In this document: in pieces, positions 48,380-57,003 of the stretch | Numbering within the stretch: the stretch's first letter is position 1 | Layout: the number at the start of each line of letters is the position of its first letter | Assembly (NCBI RefSeq): GCF_014649875.1 | Contig: NZ_BMTW01000005.1 | Coordinates: 294,663 to 358,662, forward strand | DNA: 64,000 bases | Source of the DNA: Streptomyces rubiginosohelvolus | Lineage (GTDB): Bacteria > Actinomycetota > Actinomycetes > Streptomycetales > Streptomycetaceae | Direction of reading: 5' to 3' | The notes under the pieces: generated by a model | The model's input: the letters and a program-made list of their open reading frames with translations, nothing else | Told to the model about the DNA's origin: nothing | The model's database searches: none | Position numbers and translations under genes: made by a program

Positions 48380-49345
48380 ATGAAGCAGCAGCGGTACGAC
48401 GTGGTGATCGTGGGCGGCGGGGCCGCCGGCCTGAGCGGGGCGCTCGCCCTGGGGCGGGCCCGGCGCTCGGTTCTGGTGATCGACGCGGGGGAGCCCCGCA
48501 ACGCTCCCGCCTCGCACGTCCACAACTACCTGGGCCGCGAGTCCACCCCGCCGGGCGAGCTGCTGGCGATCGGCCGGGGCGAGGCCGCCGGGTACGGGGC
48601 GGAGATCGTCGAGGGCCGGGTCGCCTCGGCCGAGCGGCTTCCCGGCGATGGGGAGCAGGGCTTCCGGGTCGTGACCGAGGACGGCCGGAGCGTCGAGGCG
48701 CGGCGGCTGCTGGTGACGACGGGGCTCGTCGACGAGCTGCCGCCCGTGCCGGGGCTGGCGGCGCGGTGGGGGCGCGAGGTGCTGCACTGCCCGTACTGCC
48801 ACGGCCACGAGGTGGCGGACCGCCCGATCGGCGTGCTCGCCACCGGCCCGCTCGCGGTGCACCAGGCGCTGATGTGGCGGCAGTGGAGCGACGACGTGAC
48901 CCTCTTCCTCCACACGGGCCCGGAGCCCACGGAGGAGGAGTACGAGCAGCTGGCGGCCCGGGGCGTCGCGGTCGTGGACGGCGAGGTGACGGGCCTGGAG
49001 GTCACGGACGACCGGTTCACCGGCGTCCGGCTGGTGTCCGGCCGGGTCGTCCCGCGTGAGGCGCTGGTGGTGCAGGCCCGGTTCACCGCCCGCTCGGCGG
49101 TCCTGGAGTCGTTGGGGCTGAAGCCGGTGGCGCAGGAGATGGGCGGGGTGGTGATCGGTTCGTACATCCCGACCGACCCGACCGGCGCGACGGAGGTCCC
49201 CGGCGTCTGGGCGGCGGGCAACGTCACCCGTCTCACCGAACAGGTGATCGGCGCCGCTGCGGCCGGCCTCATGGCGGGAGGCGCGGTCAACGGCGACCTG
49301 ATCACCGAGGACACCCGACTGGCGGTGGCGGCCCGGCGGGCGTGA
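48380..49345 (+). CDS. Thioredoxin-reductase-like FAD/NAD(P) oxidoreductase
   Basis: Flavoprotein of 321 residues with FAD motif DVVIVGGGAAGLSGALALGRA, a redox CxxC in HCPYCHGHEV (about 138-141) and the terminal FAD motif VPGVWAAGNVTRLTEQVIGAAAAG. The second nucleotide-binding fold (IGVLATGPLAVHQALMW) lacks the standard GGGxSA signature of NADPH-dependent TrxR, so NADPH use is doubtful and a dithiol oxidase-like or other partner is possible. It starts behind GGAGGAG; neighbours give no pathway. Confidence 0.85.
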   Translation: MKQQRYDVVIVGGGAAGLSGALALGRARRSVLVIDAGEPRNAPASHVHNYLGRESTPPGELLAIGRGEAAGYGAEIVEGRVASAERLPGDGEQGFRVVTEDGRSVEARRLLVTTGLVDELPPVPGLAARWGREVLHCPYCHGHEVADRPIGVLATGPLAVHQALMWRQWSDDVTLFLHTGPEPTEEEYEQLAARGVAVVDGEVTGLEVTDDRFTGVRLVSGRVVPREALVVQARFTARSAVLESLGLKPVAQEMGGVVIGSYIPTDPTGATEVPGVWAAGNVTRLTEQVIGAAAAGLMAGGAVNGDLITEDTRLAVAARRA

Positions 49346-49381
49346 CCGGTCCGATGAGTTTGTGGCCCGCCGCCGGTCCAA

Positions 49382-49409
49382 GTTCATGACACCCAAGGTT
49401 CATGACACC
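49382..49409 (+). repeat. Direct repeat GTTCATGACACC before the DHFR-like gene
   Basis: Two identical 12-mers at 49382-49393 and 49398-49409, 16 bp apart, 19 bp before the start codon. Possible regulator half-sites or a small duplication. Confidence 0.55.
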
Positions 49410-49427
49410 TCAGGAAGGAACACTGCC

Positions 49428-50033
49428 ATGTCGGAGCTTCTCGTCGACTTCATCACCTCCCTCGACGGCTATGCGTCCGGAGAGGGCTGGCCCGGGTTCT
49501 GGGGCCTGGAGGGCCCGGAGTACCTCGCCTGGCTCGGTGAGCAGCCCGAGGTCACCTACCTCATGGGAGCGAAGACGTACCGCCTGATGTCCGGCTTCGC
49601 CGCCGGGGAGGTCCCGGGTGGCCAGGACGAGTTCAGGCCCGAGGAAGAGGCGTCCGTCGACGAGCTCACGCGAGCGCCCAAGGTGGTGTTCTCCTCCTCG
49701 CTGGAGGCGCCGCTGCCGTGGGCCAACACCACGCTCGTCCGCGACGACGCCGTCGCCACGGTCCGCGCGATGAAGGAGAACGGCTCGGGGCTCCTCAGCA
49801 CGATCGGCAGCCTCAGCCTGTGCCGGTCCCTGCTGCGGGCCGGGCTCGTCGACCGCTTCCGGGTCGTGATGTTCCCGGTGATCACCGGTGCCACGGGCTC
49901 GGAGCGCATCTACGACGGCTATCCGGACGTCGCCCTGGACATGATCGGGCACCGGACCTTCGACGGCCGCACCCAGCTGGTCGAGTACAAGCCCCGCGTG
50001 CTGGAGCACCCGCCGCTCGGTGCCCCCGCGTGA
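49428..50033 (+). CDS. Dihydrofolate-reductase-like (RibD C-terminal domain) protein
   Basis: Protein of 201 residues of the RibD_C/DHFR-like family: VDFITSLDGYASGEGW at the start, YLMGAKTYRLMSGF, KVVFSSSLE, and the C-terminal VDRFRVVMFPVITGATGSERIY. Members bind NADPH but most have no known substrate; this is not the folate enzyme FolA. The ATG at 49428 follows AGGAAGG. It is unrelated to the flavoprotein upstream apart from position. Confidence 0.88.
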   Translation: MSELLVDFITSLDGYASGEGWPGFWGLEGPEYLAWLGEQPEVTYLMGAKTYRLMSGFAAGEVPGGQDEFRPEEEASVDELTRAPKVVFSSSLEAPLPWANTTLVRDDAVATVRAMKENGSGLLSTIGSLSLCRSLLRAGLVDRFRVVMFPVITGATGSERIYDGYPDVALDMIGHRTFDGRTQLVEYKPRVLEHPPLGAPA

Positions 50034-50149
50034 CGTCGTTCCGTGCGCAGGCGGGCAGCTCCACGGCCCGCCCCCGTCCGGCGTAACGAGGGCGGGCGGA
50101 TGACGGGTCGCGGGGGTGACGGACTTCGCCCTGCGGATGTGTGAGTTCC

Positions 50150-50174
50150 GTTTGGGGGGATACGCGGAGGGTGC
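50150..50174 (+). promoter_or_regulatory. Possible SigB-type promoter
   Basis: GTTT (50150-50153), 15 bp, then GGGTGC (50169-50174), close to the SigB consensus GTTT-N14-16-GGGTAT. It precedes a GlsB-like stress gene and the catalase gene, functions often under general-stress sigma factors. Confidence 0.4.
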
Positions 50175-50221
50175 CCGGGGCAACGAGGACGCCGGGAGAG
50201 GGAACACAGAGGGAGACTTTC

Positions 50222-50488
50222 GTGGGCATCATCGCCTGGATTCTCATCGGCCTGCTCGCGGGCGCCATCGCCAAGGCACTGATGCCGGGCAAGGACCCGG
50301 GGGGCTGCCTGATCACGATGCTGCTCGGTATCGCGGGCGGCCTGCTCGGCGGCTGGCTGGGCAAGGTGATCTTCGGGGTCGATTCGATCGACGGGTTCTT
50401 CAGCCTGTCGACGTGGATCGCCGCAGTCGTCGGTTCCGTGATCCTTCTCGCTCTCTACCGCCTGATCGCGGGGAACAGGTCCCGTTGA
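50222..50488 (+). CDS. GlsB/YeaQ/YmgE-family small membrane protein
   Basis: An 88-residue protein with three hydrophobic helices (GIIAWILIGLLAGAIAKALM; Gly-zipper LLGIAGGLLGGWLG; WIAAVVGSVILLALYRL) and the family PGKDPGGC motif. The family is a transglycosylase-associated stress protein of unknown mechanism. The GTG at 50222 follows AGGGAGA. A SigB-like promoter lies 50 bp upstream. Confidence 0.88.
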   Translation: MGIIAWILIGLLAGAIAKALMPGKDPGGCLITMLLGIAGGLLGGWLGKVIFGVDSIDGFFSLSTWIAAVVGSVILLALYRLIAGNRSR

Positions 50489-50626
50489 TCCGGGCGGCCA
50501 CGATGCTTCGACGGGACGATTCATCCGCATATGCCTACATTGGCAGAGGCGCGACAGGGTAGCCGTCGGGCAGAGCCGAGCCGAGGTCTCGACGCCCGCG
50601 CACGACCGACAAGAGGACATGAGGAC

Positions 50627-52150
50627 ATGACGGACACGACCCGTAAGCCGACCACGTCCGACTCCGGTGCCCCGGTGGAGAGCGACGAGCATTCGCTCAC
50701 CGTCGGCCCGGGCGGGCCGATCCTGCTCCAGGACTCCTACCTGATCGAGCAGATGGCCCAGTTCAACCGCGAACGCATCCCCGAACGCCAGCCGCACGCC
50801 AAGGGCAGCGGCGCCTTCGGGAAGTTCGAGGTGACCGCGGACGTCTCCGCGTACACGAAGGCCGCGCTCTTCCAGCCCGGCACCACGACCGACCTGGTCA
50901 TCAGGTTCTCCACCGTCGCCGGGGAGCGGGGCAGCCCGGACACCTGGCGGGACCCGCGCGGCTTCGCGGTGAAGTTCTACACCAGCGAAGGCAACTACGA
51001 CATGGTGGGCAACAACACCCCCGTGTTCTTCGTGAAGGACCCGATGAAGTTCCAGCACTTCATCCGGTCCCAGAAACGCCGGGCGGACAACAACCTCCGC
51101 GACCACGACATGCAGTGGGACTTCTGGACCCTCTCGCCGGAGTCGGCCCACCAGGTCACCTGGCTGATGGGGGACCGGGGCATCCCGCGCACCTGGCGTC
51201 ACATGAACGGCTACACCTCGCACACGTACATGTGGATCAACGCCGAGGGTGAGCGGTTCTGGGTGAAGTACCACTTCAAGACCGACCAGGGCGTCGAGAC
51301 GTTCACGCAGGACGAGGCCGACCAGATGGCCTCGGCGGACACGGATTACCACACGCGTGATCTCTTCGAGCACATCCGGGACGGCGACTTCCCGAGCTGG
51401 ACGCTGAAGGTCCAGATCATGCCGTTCGAGGACGCGAAGGACTACCGGTTCAACCCGTTCGACCTGACCAAGGTGTGGCCGCACGGCGACTACCCGCTGA
51501 TCGAGGTCGGCCGGATGACGCTGGACCGCAACCCCACGGACAACCACGCCGAGATCGAGCAGGCGGCCTTCCAGCCGAACAACTTCGTCCCCGGCATCGG
51601 CCCGAGCCCGGACCGGATGCTTCTGGCGCGGCTGTTCTCGTACGCGGACGCGCACCGCTACCGCATCGGGGCCAACTACCAGCAGCTCCCGGTCAACGCC
51701 TCGGTCGCGCCGGTGCACACGTACTCCAAGGACGGGGCGATGGCGTACCGGAAGACCTCCGACCCGGTCTACGCCCCGAACTCCAAGGGCGGCCCGGAGG
51801 CGAACCCGGCGCTGTTCGGTCCCCCGCCGAGCTGGTACGCCGACGGGGAGATCACCCGGGCGGCCTACGTCGACCACGCCGAGGACGACGACTGGGGCCA
51901 GGCGGGCACGATGGTCCGCGAGGTCCTGGACGACGCGGCGCGGGACCGGCTGGTGGACAACGTGGTCGGCCACCTGTTGAACGGGGTGACCGAGCCGATC
52001 CTCCAGCGGGCGTTCCAGTACTGGTCGAACATCGACAGCAAGATCGGCAAGCGCATCGAAGAGGGCGTCCGCGCGAAGGCGGGCGAGAAGGATCCGAAGG
52101 CGGGCGAGCAGGGCAACCCGGCCCGCTCGTCGATGCAGCGCAAGGCGTAA
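50627..52150 (+). CDS. Monofunctional haem catalase (small subunit, clade 3)
   Basis: Decomposes hydrogen peroxide in the cytoplasm. The 507-residue product has the distal His57 ([10 protein letters not shown]), Asn in [11 protein letters not shown], and the proximal haem ligand Tyr339 in [14 protein letters not shown]. The C-terminal tail is Lys/Glu-rich ([13 protein letters not shown]). ATG 50627 follows GAGGACATGAGGAC. The length places it with small-subunit catalases. No CatR/Fur-type regulator gene is adjacent. Confidence 0.97.
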   Translation: MTDTTRKPTTSDSGAPVESDEHSLTVGPGGPILLQDSYLIEQMAQFNRERIPERQPHAKGSGAFGKFEVTADVSAYTKAALFQPGTTTDLVIRFSTVAGERGSPDTWRDPRGFAVKFYTSEGNYDMVGNNTPVFFVKDPMKFQHFIRSQKRRADNNLRDHDMQWDFWTLSPESAHQVTWLMGDRGIPRTWRHMNGYTSHTYMWINAEGERFWVKYHFKTDQGVETFTQDEADQMASADTDYHTRDLFEHIRDGDFPSWTLKVQIMPFEDAKDYRFNPFDLTKVWPHGDYPLIEVGRMTLDRNPTDNHAEIEQAAFQPNNFVPGIGPSPDRMLLARLFSYADAHRYRIGANYQQLPVNASVAPVHTYSKDGAMAYRKTSDPVYAPNSKGGPEANPALFGPPPSWYADGEITRAAYVDHAEDDDWGQAGTMVREVLDDAARDRLVDNVVGHLLNGVTEPILQRAFQYWSNIDSKIGKRIEEGVRAKAGEKDPKAGEQGNPARSSMQRKA

Positions 52151-52169
52151 AGGGCGCGATGCCCTGGGT

Positions 52170-52208
52170 CCCGGCCGCCGGTCTCCCGCCAGGGGGCCGG
52201 CGGCCGGG
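52170..52208. terminator. Bidirectional terminator after catalase
   Basis: CCCGGCCGCCGG (52170-52181) pairs perfectly with CCGGCGGCCGGG (52197-52208) between the convergent catalase and Nudix genes. Confidence 0.8.
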
Positions 52209-52215
52209 TTCGTTC

Positions 52216-52689
52216 TCAGTGCTGGACGAGCCCGCCGACCGGGACCGGGGTCACGTGCCCGGTGGGCGGGAGGTGCTGCGCCAGGGCGATCCCGATGTCC
52301 ACCAGCGACGACCGGCGCAGGCGAGCGACCTCGGCGACGGGGGTCCACACCGACGCGGCGGTGTCCCCGTTCGGCTCGGGACGGAGCCGGCCACCGGTGA
52401 CGCGGACACCGTAGAAGACGCCGACGTTCTGCAGCTCGGGCGCGCCGGGCAGGCGGCGCTCGCCCGCCGGTATCACCCGCGAGTCCACGCCGAGCAGGCG
52501 CTCGACCACGGCCTCCAGACCCGTCTCCTCGGCGACCTCCCGGATCACCGTGTCGAACGGGTCCTCCGCGTGCTCGACCCCGCCGCCCGGGAGGGTCCAG
52601 GTGCGGTCGCCGTCCGGGCTCACGGCCAGAGCGAGCAGCACCCGGCCGTTCTCGATGCACACCGCGTACGCGGCCAGTCGTCGGTCCAT
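52216..52689 (-). CDS. Nudix hydrolase
   Basis: A 157-residue pyrophosphohydrolase with a full Nudix box: GGGVEHAEDPFDTVIREVAEETGLE, of which the essential pattern is GX5EX7REVAEETG. The N-terminus MDRRLAAYAVCIENGRVLLA is standard. The frame extends to 52761 but the additional residues look non-coding and ATG 52689 has a GGAG upstream. The substrate (nucleotide sugar, oxidised nucleotide or other) cannot be told. Confidence 0.88.
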   Translation of the reverse strand: MDRRLAAYAVCIENGRVLLALAVSPDGDRTWTLPGGGVEHAEDPFDTVIREVAEETGLEAVVERLLGVDSRVIPAGERRLPGAPELQNVGVFYGVRVTGGRLRPEPNGDTAASVWTPVAEVARLRRSSLVDIGIALAQHLPPTGHVTPVPVGGLVQH

Positions 52690-52785
52690 CGCGCGAGGCT
52701 GTCTCCGGTATCCGGCATCGGTGTCCGGGACCGGTGTCCGGGGCCCGAGGACCCCCCTCACCTCCCAAGATCATCAACGTGCAGA

Positions 52786-53403
52786 ATGACCCGTATGTCG
52801 ATAACGAACACTCCGCAGGCGGCCACGCTCGACGACGCCCCGGAGATCAGCCGCACCCTGGCCCGCGCCTTCGCCGACGACCCGATGATGGGGTGGTTCT
52901 TCCCCGGCGGGGCCTCGCGCGAGCCCGACCTGGTCCGGTACTTCACCACGATCTTCACCCGGCAGTACGGCCGCCACGGGGTGTGCGAGCGCACCGGGTC
53001 GGCGGCCGCGTTCTGGGTGGCGCCGGAGGGGCAGGAGAAGACCGTTCCCGACGCCGGGACGGTCGCGGAACTGGAGGAGATCCTCGGCGACCGGGCGCCG
53101 CTGTTCCGGGACGCGGTCGCGGCGGCCGCCGAGCAGGGTCCCAAGGAGCCGCACTGGTATCTGGCGGTCGTCGGCGCGGACCCGGCGGCCCGGGGCCAGG
53201 GGCACGGGGCGGCGCTGCTGCGTTCCGGGCTGGCCAAGGCCGACGCGGCGGGCCTGCCGGTCTACCTGGAGTCCTCCAAGCCGGACAACCTGCCGTTCTA
53301 CGAGCACTTCGGCTTCACGGTGCTCGGCGAGGCAACGCTGCCGGGCGGCGGCCCGGCGCTGTGGGTGATGCGGCGCGCGCCGCGCCCCGGGGGCGCGGCT
53401 TAG
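52786..53403 (+). CDS. GNAT-family N-acetyltransferase
   Basis: A 205-residue acetyltransferase. The acetyl-CoA segment is YLAVVGADPAARGQGHGAALL, followed by VYLESSKPDNLPFYEHFGF, the layout of the common Streptomyces GNATs of unknown substrate. Starts at 52786 (MTRMSIT) and 52795 (MSIT) are both possible and neither has a clear ribosome binding site, so a leaderless transcript is likely. Confidence 0.87.
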   Translation: MTRMSITNTPQAATLDDAPEISRTLARAFADDPMMGWFFPGGASREPDLVRYFTTIFTRQYGRHGVCERTGSAAAFWVAPEGQEKTVPDAGTVAELEEILGDRAPLFRDAVAAAAEQGPKEPHWYLAVVGADPAARGQGHGAALLRSGLAKADAAGLPVYLESSKPDNLPFYEHFGFTVLGEATLPGGGPALWVMRRAPRPGGAA

Positions 53404-53410
53404 CGGAATC

Positions 53411-53743
53411 TCAGGGGGAAACGCTTCCTGCCGGATCTGCCGACGAGGGAGCTCCATGAGAGGGGGAGCGCGGAGAAGAATGGTTTCTCCGCGCTTCGTA
53501 TCCGCCTGTCCGCCCGACCGGTGAACGGCGGGCATCGGCCCAGATGGCCTCCAGCCCGAGGGGCCGGCCCGGATCGTGACTGCCCCAGGACTGACAGGGA
53601 TCCGCCGTCGCACGGGAGGTGCCGTGCGGTGGCGCCCCCGGCGGGGCGTCGCGTCCGATGCCGTCGAGTCGCCGTTCGAAATCCGCCTGCAGACGGTTCA
53701 TCGTGGCGAGGAAGTCCCTGAGCAGGATGGTTTCTTCAGTCAT
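53411..53743 (-). CDS. Possible small hypothetical protein (110 aa)
   Basis: The ORF starts MTEETILLRDFLATMNRLQADF, a plausible amphipathic N-terminus, but its last third is low-complexity and reads through the hairpin at 53468-53497. No ribosome binding site is clear. It may be a shorter real gene or a chance ORF. No family is recognised. Confidence 0.3.
   Translation of the reverse strand: MTEETILLRDFLATMNRLQADFERRLDGIGRDAPPGAPPHGTSRATADPCQSWGSHDPGRPLGLEAIWADARRSPVGRTGGYEARRNHSSPRSPSHGAPSSADPAGSVSP
53468..53497. terminator. Terminator after the GNAT gene
   Basis: GCGCGGAGAA (53468-53477) pairs with TTCTCCGCGC (53485-53494), followed by TTCG. Confidence 0.75.
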
Positions 53744-53982
53744 GGGGTCGGCACATTCCTCTGCGAGACTCCAGCTGTCACATCCCGACAACGACAGGGC
53801 CCGGCCGAGGGGACGCGGCATTCGGGTGAGCGTGCGGGGAGGTGACGCACCGGCGCGTACGGGGAAGGCGGGCCTCCGGGCGACCGGCCGACCCGCGCGG
53901 CCGGCCCGGGCGGGGACGACGACCTGCGGCCAGGAGATGAGATTCCTGCACAGCGGATCGCGGATCGCGGATCGCGGACCGC

Positions 53983-54579
53983 TCACGCCGCCGCTTCCGC
54001 CCCCGCCCACGTCTCCGGCACCCACACTCCCGACCGCTTCAGCGACGCCGGGCAGTGGCGGAAGATCTCGTCGATCTCGACGACCAGGGCGAGCTTCGGG
54101 CGCTGGCCCTTCAGCGTCATCGCGTCGAAGAACGGGGCGTCCGTGAGGATGCGGGCGCGGCCGTTGACGCGCAGGACGTCCATCGCGCCCGGTATCAGGT
54201 AGAGCAGGCCCACGCGCGGGTTCGCCAGGATGTTGTGGAAGCTGTCCGCGCGGCGGTTGCCCGGGCGGTCGGGCAGGGCGATCGTGCCCCGGTCCAGGAC
54301 ATGGGTGAAGCCGGGGGTGTCGCCTCGCGGGGTCGAGTCGCAGTTGCCGTCCGCGTCGGACGTGGCCAGGGTGCAGAACGGCGAACGGGCCAGCAGGGCC
54401 AGGTCGTCGTCGGTGAGCCGGTCGTGGACCTTGTCGATGACGATCGGGTGCGGGGTGCCCAGGAGCTCGCGCAGTTCGTCCGCCGAGCTCAGGGGTACGG
54501 CCCCGGCCAGCGGGTCGGGTACGCCGGACGTGACGCCCGGACCGGTGGCGGGGGCGGTGGGATCGGCGGCGTACGACAA
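53983..54579 (-). CDS. PPOX-type FMN-binding flavoprotein
   Basis: A 198-residue protein of the pyridoxamine-phosphate-oxidase-like split-barrel fold (MSMEG_1061-type): FCTLATSDADGNCDSTPRGD, then RGTIALPDRPGNRRADSFHNIL and RVGLLYLIPGAMDVLRVNGRARI. The family binds FMN or F420; the substrate is unknown. It is divergent from the siderophore-transport operon across a region with a partial iron box, so iron-linked expression is possible (inference). Confidence 0.85.
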   Translation of the reverse strand: MSYAADPTAPATGPGVTSGVPDPLAGAVPLSSADELRELLGTPHPIVIDKVHDRLTDDDLALLARSPFCTLATSDADGNCDSTPRGDTPGFTHVLDRGTIALPDRPGNRRADSFHNILANPRVGLLYLIPGAMDVLRVNGRARILTDAPFFDAMTLKGQRPKLALVVEIDEIFRHCPASLKRSGVWVPETWAGAEAAA

Positions 54580-54633
54580 GGCGGTGCTCCGGAGCTCGTG
54601 GGGTGCGGCAGCGCGCCGCGCTGACAGGCGCTG

Positions 54634-54652
54634 TTAGGGTGACCTTACTTTG
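54634..54652 (+). promoter_or_regulatory. Partial DmdR/IdeR iron box between PPOX gene and FecCD operon
   Basis: TTAGGGTGACCTTACTTTG matches the 19-bp consensus TTAGGTTAGGCTAACCTAA at 11 positions, including the left half-site TTAGG. It is much weaker than the box at 57953. Confidence 0.4.
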
Positions 54653-54670
54653 GGCCCCCTTGTGTTGCCC

Positions 54671-54738
54671 GTCCGGGGTGGACCGGCCATGCCCCCTGTC
54701 CGGGGTCGACCGGCGGTTTCCCTGTCCGGGTGGACCGG
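54671..54738 (+). repeat. Three GTCCGGGGTGGACCGG-type repeats upstream of the FecCD operon
   Basis: Units at 54671-54686, 54698-54713 and 54724-54738 read GTCCGGGGTGGACCGG, GTCCGGGGTCGACCGG and GTCCGGGTGGACCGG, spaced 27 and 26 bp. Each is itself a dyad (GTCC...GGAC). They lie in the leader of the permease operon, 109 bp before the first start. Confidence 0.65.
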
Positions 54739-54846
54739 TGATGAGGGCGTCTCCCGTGCCCGGGGGCGCTCCCCGGCGCCGACGAACCAGCGTGAGGAAC
54801 GAACAACAGTGCACCAGCGCATTCCGGCTGCCCCGACGGCCGGGTC

Positions 54847-55920
54847 GTGAGCGGCTCGGCCTCCCTGGAGAAGGGGAGGGAGACGTCGGCCGACGGTGGC
54901 AAGGAAGCGCGGCGCAAGCGCAGCCGGCCCGTGCTCGCCCTCGGGCTGCTCGCCGCCCTCGCCGTGCTGTTCCTCACCGCCGTCGCCAGTCTCGCCATCG
55001 GCTCCGGCGACGTACCCTTCCGCGATGTCGTCGACGGGGTGCTCGACCCGGACGTCTCCGTCAAGGGCCAGCTCATCGTCCAGGAGGTCCGCATCCCGCG
55101 CACCGTCGCCGGGCTGCTCGCCGGTGCGGCACTCGGCCTCGCGGGCACGGTGATGCAGGGCGTCGCCCGTAACCCCCTCGCCGACCCCCAGCTCCTCGGC
55201 ATCAACGCCGGCGCGTCCGTCGCCGTCGTGTGCTCGATCACCCTGCTCGGGTTCACCGTCGCCACCCAGTTCATCTGGTTCGGCTTCCTCGGCGCGCTGC
55301 TGGCCGCCCTCCTCGTGTACGGGGTCGGCTCGCTCGGGCGGGAAGGCGCGACACCGGTCAAGCTGGCCCTGGCCGGGGCCGCGACCGCCGCCGTCCTCAC
55401 CTCGGTGACCAGCGCGATCCTGCTCCAGGACCGCGGCAGCTACGACCAGTTCCGGTTCTGGCAGCTCGGTGCGCTGACCGCCCGCAGCTCCGAGGTGCTG
55501 TGGCAGGTCTCGCCGTTCATCCTCGTCGGCACCGTCCTCGCCCTGGCCCTCGGGCCGCAGCTCAACGCACTCTCCCTCGGCGACGACCTGGCCCGCGGCC
55601 TCGGCCAGCGCGTCGGGGCGATCCGGATGGTCTCCGCCCTCGCCGTGGTGATCCTCTGCGGCGCGGCCACCGTCGTCGCCGGGCCCATCGGCTTCGTCGG
55701 GCTCGCCGTACCGCACGCCGCCCGCCTCATCACCGGGCCCGACTACCGCTGGGTGCTCCCGTACAGCATGGTGCTCGCCCCGGTCATGCTGCTCGTCGCC
55801 GACATCGTCGGCCGGGTCATCGCCCGCCCCGGCGAGGTGCAGGTCGGCGTGATCACGGCCGCGATCGGCTGCATCCCCTTCATCTGGCTGGTCCGCCGCA
55901 GGAAGCTGGTGGAACTGTGA
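54847..55920 (+). CDS. Iron-siderophore ABC transporter permease (FecCD family), first
   Basis: Membrane subunit of 357 residues with about nine helices. Family motifs are VRIPRTVAGLLAGAALGLAG, MQGVARNPLADPQLLGINAG and the C-terminal GPIGFVGLAVPHAARL. It starts at GTG 54847, which lacks a strong ribosome binding site, and overlaps the next gene as GTGA. Forms the translocation channel with the second permease. Confidence 0.95.
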   Translation: MSGSASLEKGRETSADGGKEARRKRSRPVLALGLLAALAVLFLTAVASLAIGSGDVPFRDVVDGVLDPDVSVKGQLIVQEVRIPRTVAGLLAGAALGLAGTVMQGVARNPLADPQLLGINAGASVAVVCSITLLGFTVATQFIWFGFLGALLAALLVYGVGSLGREGATPVKLALAGAATAAVLTSVTSAILLQDRGSYDQFRFWQLGALTARSSEVLWQVSPFILVGTVLALALGPQLNALSLGDDLARGLGQRVGAIRMVSALAVVILCGAATVVAGPIGFVGLAVPHAARLITGPDYRWVLPYSMVLAPVMLLVADIVGRVIARPGEVQVGVITAAIGCIPFIWLVRRRKLVEL

Positions 55921-57002
55921 ACCGGACACCCGCCGTCGCCAAGAACGCCACGCACGCCGACGACGACCGCCTCGCCGACGCCGTACGCCAGGTCTCCGCC
56001 GTACGCGGCCAAGGCCTGCGCCGCTCCGTCCTCGTCGGCTCGGGCCTGTTCGCCGCCGTGGTCGTCGTGTTCGGGATCTCGCTCAGCTTCGGCGACATGG
56101 TGATGCCGATCGGGAAGGTCGTCGCCACCCTGTTCGGCGGCGGCGACGGCGGATCGCAGTTCGTCGTGCTGGAACTGCGGCTGCCCCGCGCCCTCCTCGC
56201 GATCCTCGTCGGCGTCGCGTTCGGACTCTCCGGAGCCGTCTTCCAGACCGTGCTGCGCAACCCCCTCGCCAGCCCCGACCTCATCGGCATCAGCGCCGGG
56301 GCCAGCGCCGTCGCCGTCACCGCCGCCCTGCTCTTCCAGGTCAGCGGACTGGCCCTGTCCGCGAGCGCCCTCACCGGCTCCCTGGTCGCCGGAGCCGCCA
56401 TCTACCTCCTCGCCTGGCGGCAGGGCATCGCCGGACAGCGCCTCGTCCTCGTCGGCATCGGCGTCGGCATGGGGCTCTCCAGCATCGTCTGGTACGTGAT
56501 GGCCCGCTCCGAGGTCACCGACGCGCAGGAGGCGTTCCGCTGGCTCGCGGGCAGCCTCAACGGCCGCTCCTGGAACCAGATGTGGCCGCTCCTCATCGCC
56601 CTCGGCCTCCTCGTACCGCTGACCGTCCTCGCCGCCCACGCGCTGCGGCCCCTCCAGCTCGGGGACGACGCGGCGGCCGGGCTCGGCGCGAAGGTCGAGA
56701 GCGGCCGGCTCGCGCTGCTGGCCTGCGCGACCGCGCTCGCCGGGGTCGCGACCGCCGCCGCCGGGCCCGTCGGGTTCGTGGCGTTCGTCGCCGCCCCGAT
56801 CGCCCGCCGACTGGTCCCGGGCCGGGGCGCGGCGCTGCCGCAGGCCGCCCTGACCGGGGCGCTGATCGTCCTGGTCGCGGACTTCGCGGCGCAGCACCTG
56901 TTCCCGGTGCAGCTGCCGGTGGGCGTGGTCACCAGCATCATCGGGGCCCCGTATCTGCTGCTGCTCCTGGCCCGCGCCAACCGCGTCGGCAGCGGGGGCT
57001 GA
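55917..57002 (+). CDS. Iron-siderophore ABC transporter permease (FecCD family), second
   Basis: Membrane subunit of 361 residues, GTG start overlapping the first permease stop. Motifs: LRLPRALLAILVGVAFGLSG, FQTVLRNPLASPDLIGISAG and GPVGFVAFVAAPIARRL. It is preceded by a 50-residue cytoplasmic N-terminus. The ATPase gene begins one base after its stop. Confidence 0.95.
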   Translation: MNRTPAVAKNATHADDDRLADAVRQVSAVRGQGLRRSVLVGSGLFAAVVVVFGISLSFGDMVMPIGKVVATLFGGGDGGSQFVVLELRLPRALLAILVGVAFGLSGAVFQTVLRNPLASPDLIGISAGASAVAVTAALLFQVSGLALSASALTGSLVAGAAIYLLAWRQGIAGQRLVLVGIGVGMGLSSIVWYVMARSEVTDAQEAFRWLAGSLNGRSWNQMWPLLIALGLLVPLTVLAAHALRPLQLGDDAAAGLGAKVESGRLALLACATALAGVATAAAGPVGFVAFVAAPIARRLVPGRGAALPQAALTGALIVLVADFAAQHLFPVQLPVGVVTSIIGAPYLLLLLARANRVGSGG

Positions 57003-57003
57003 C

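Larger units (their letters stand above)
53404..53982. other. Mostly non-coding interval with a weak minus-strand ORF
   Basis: Between the GNAT gene and the PPOX gene there is a terminator at 53468, a weak 110-codon ORF on the minus strand (53411-53743) and a short 7-bp repeat, GCGGATC three times plus GCGGACC (53953-53980). Nothing else is recognised. Confidence 0.5.

Noticed and set aside
48045..48383. 112-codon frame overlapping the ATPase remnant
   Set aside because: The conserved HATPase motifs are in another frame; this one is Ser/Arg/Pro-rich and typical of a shadow frame.
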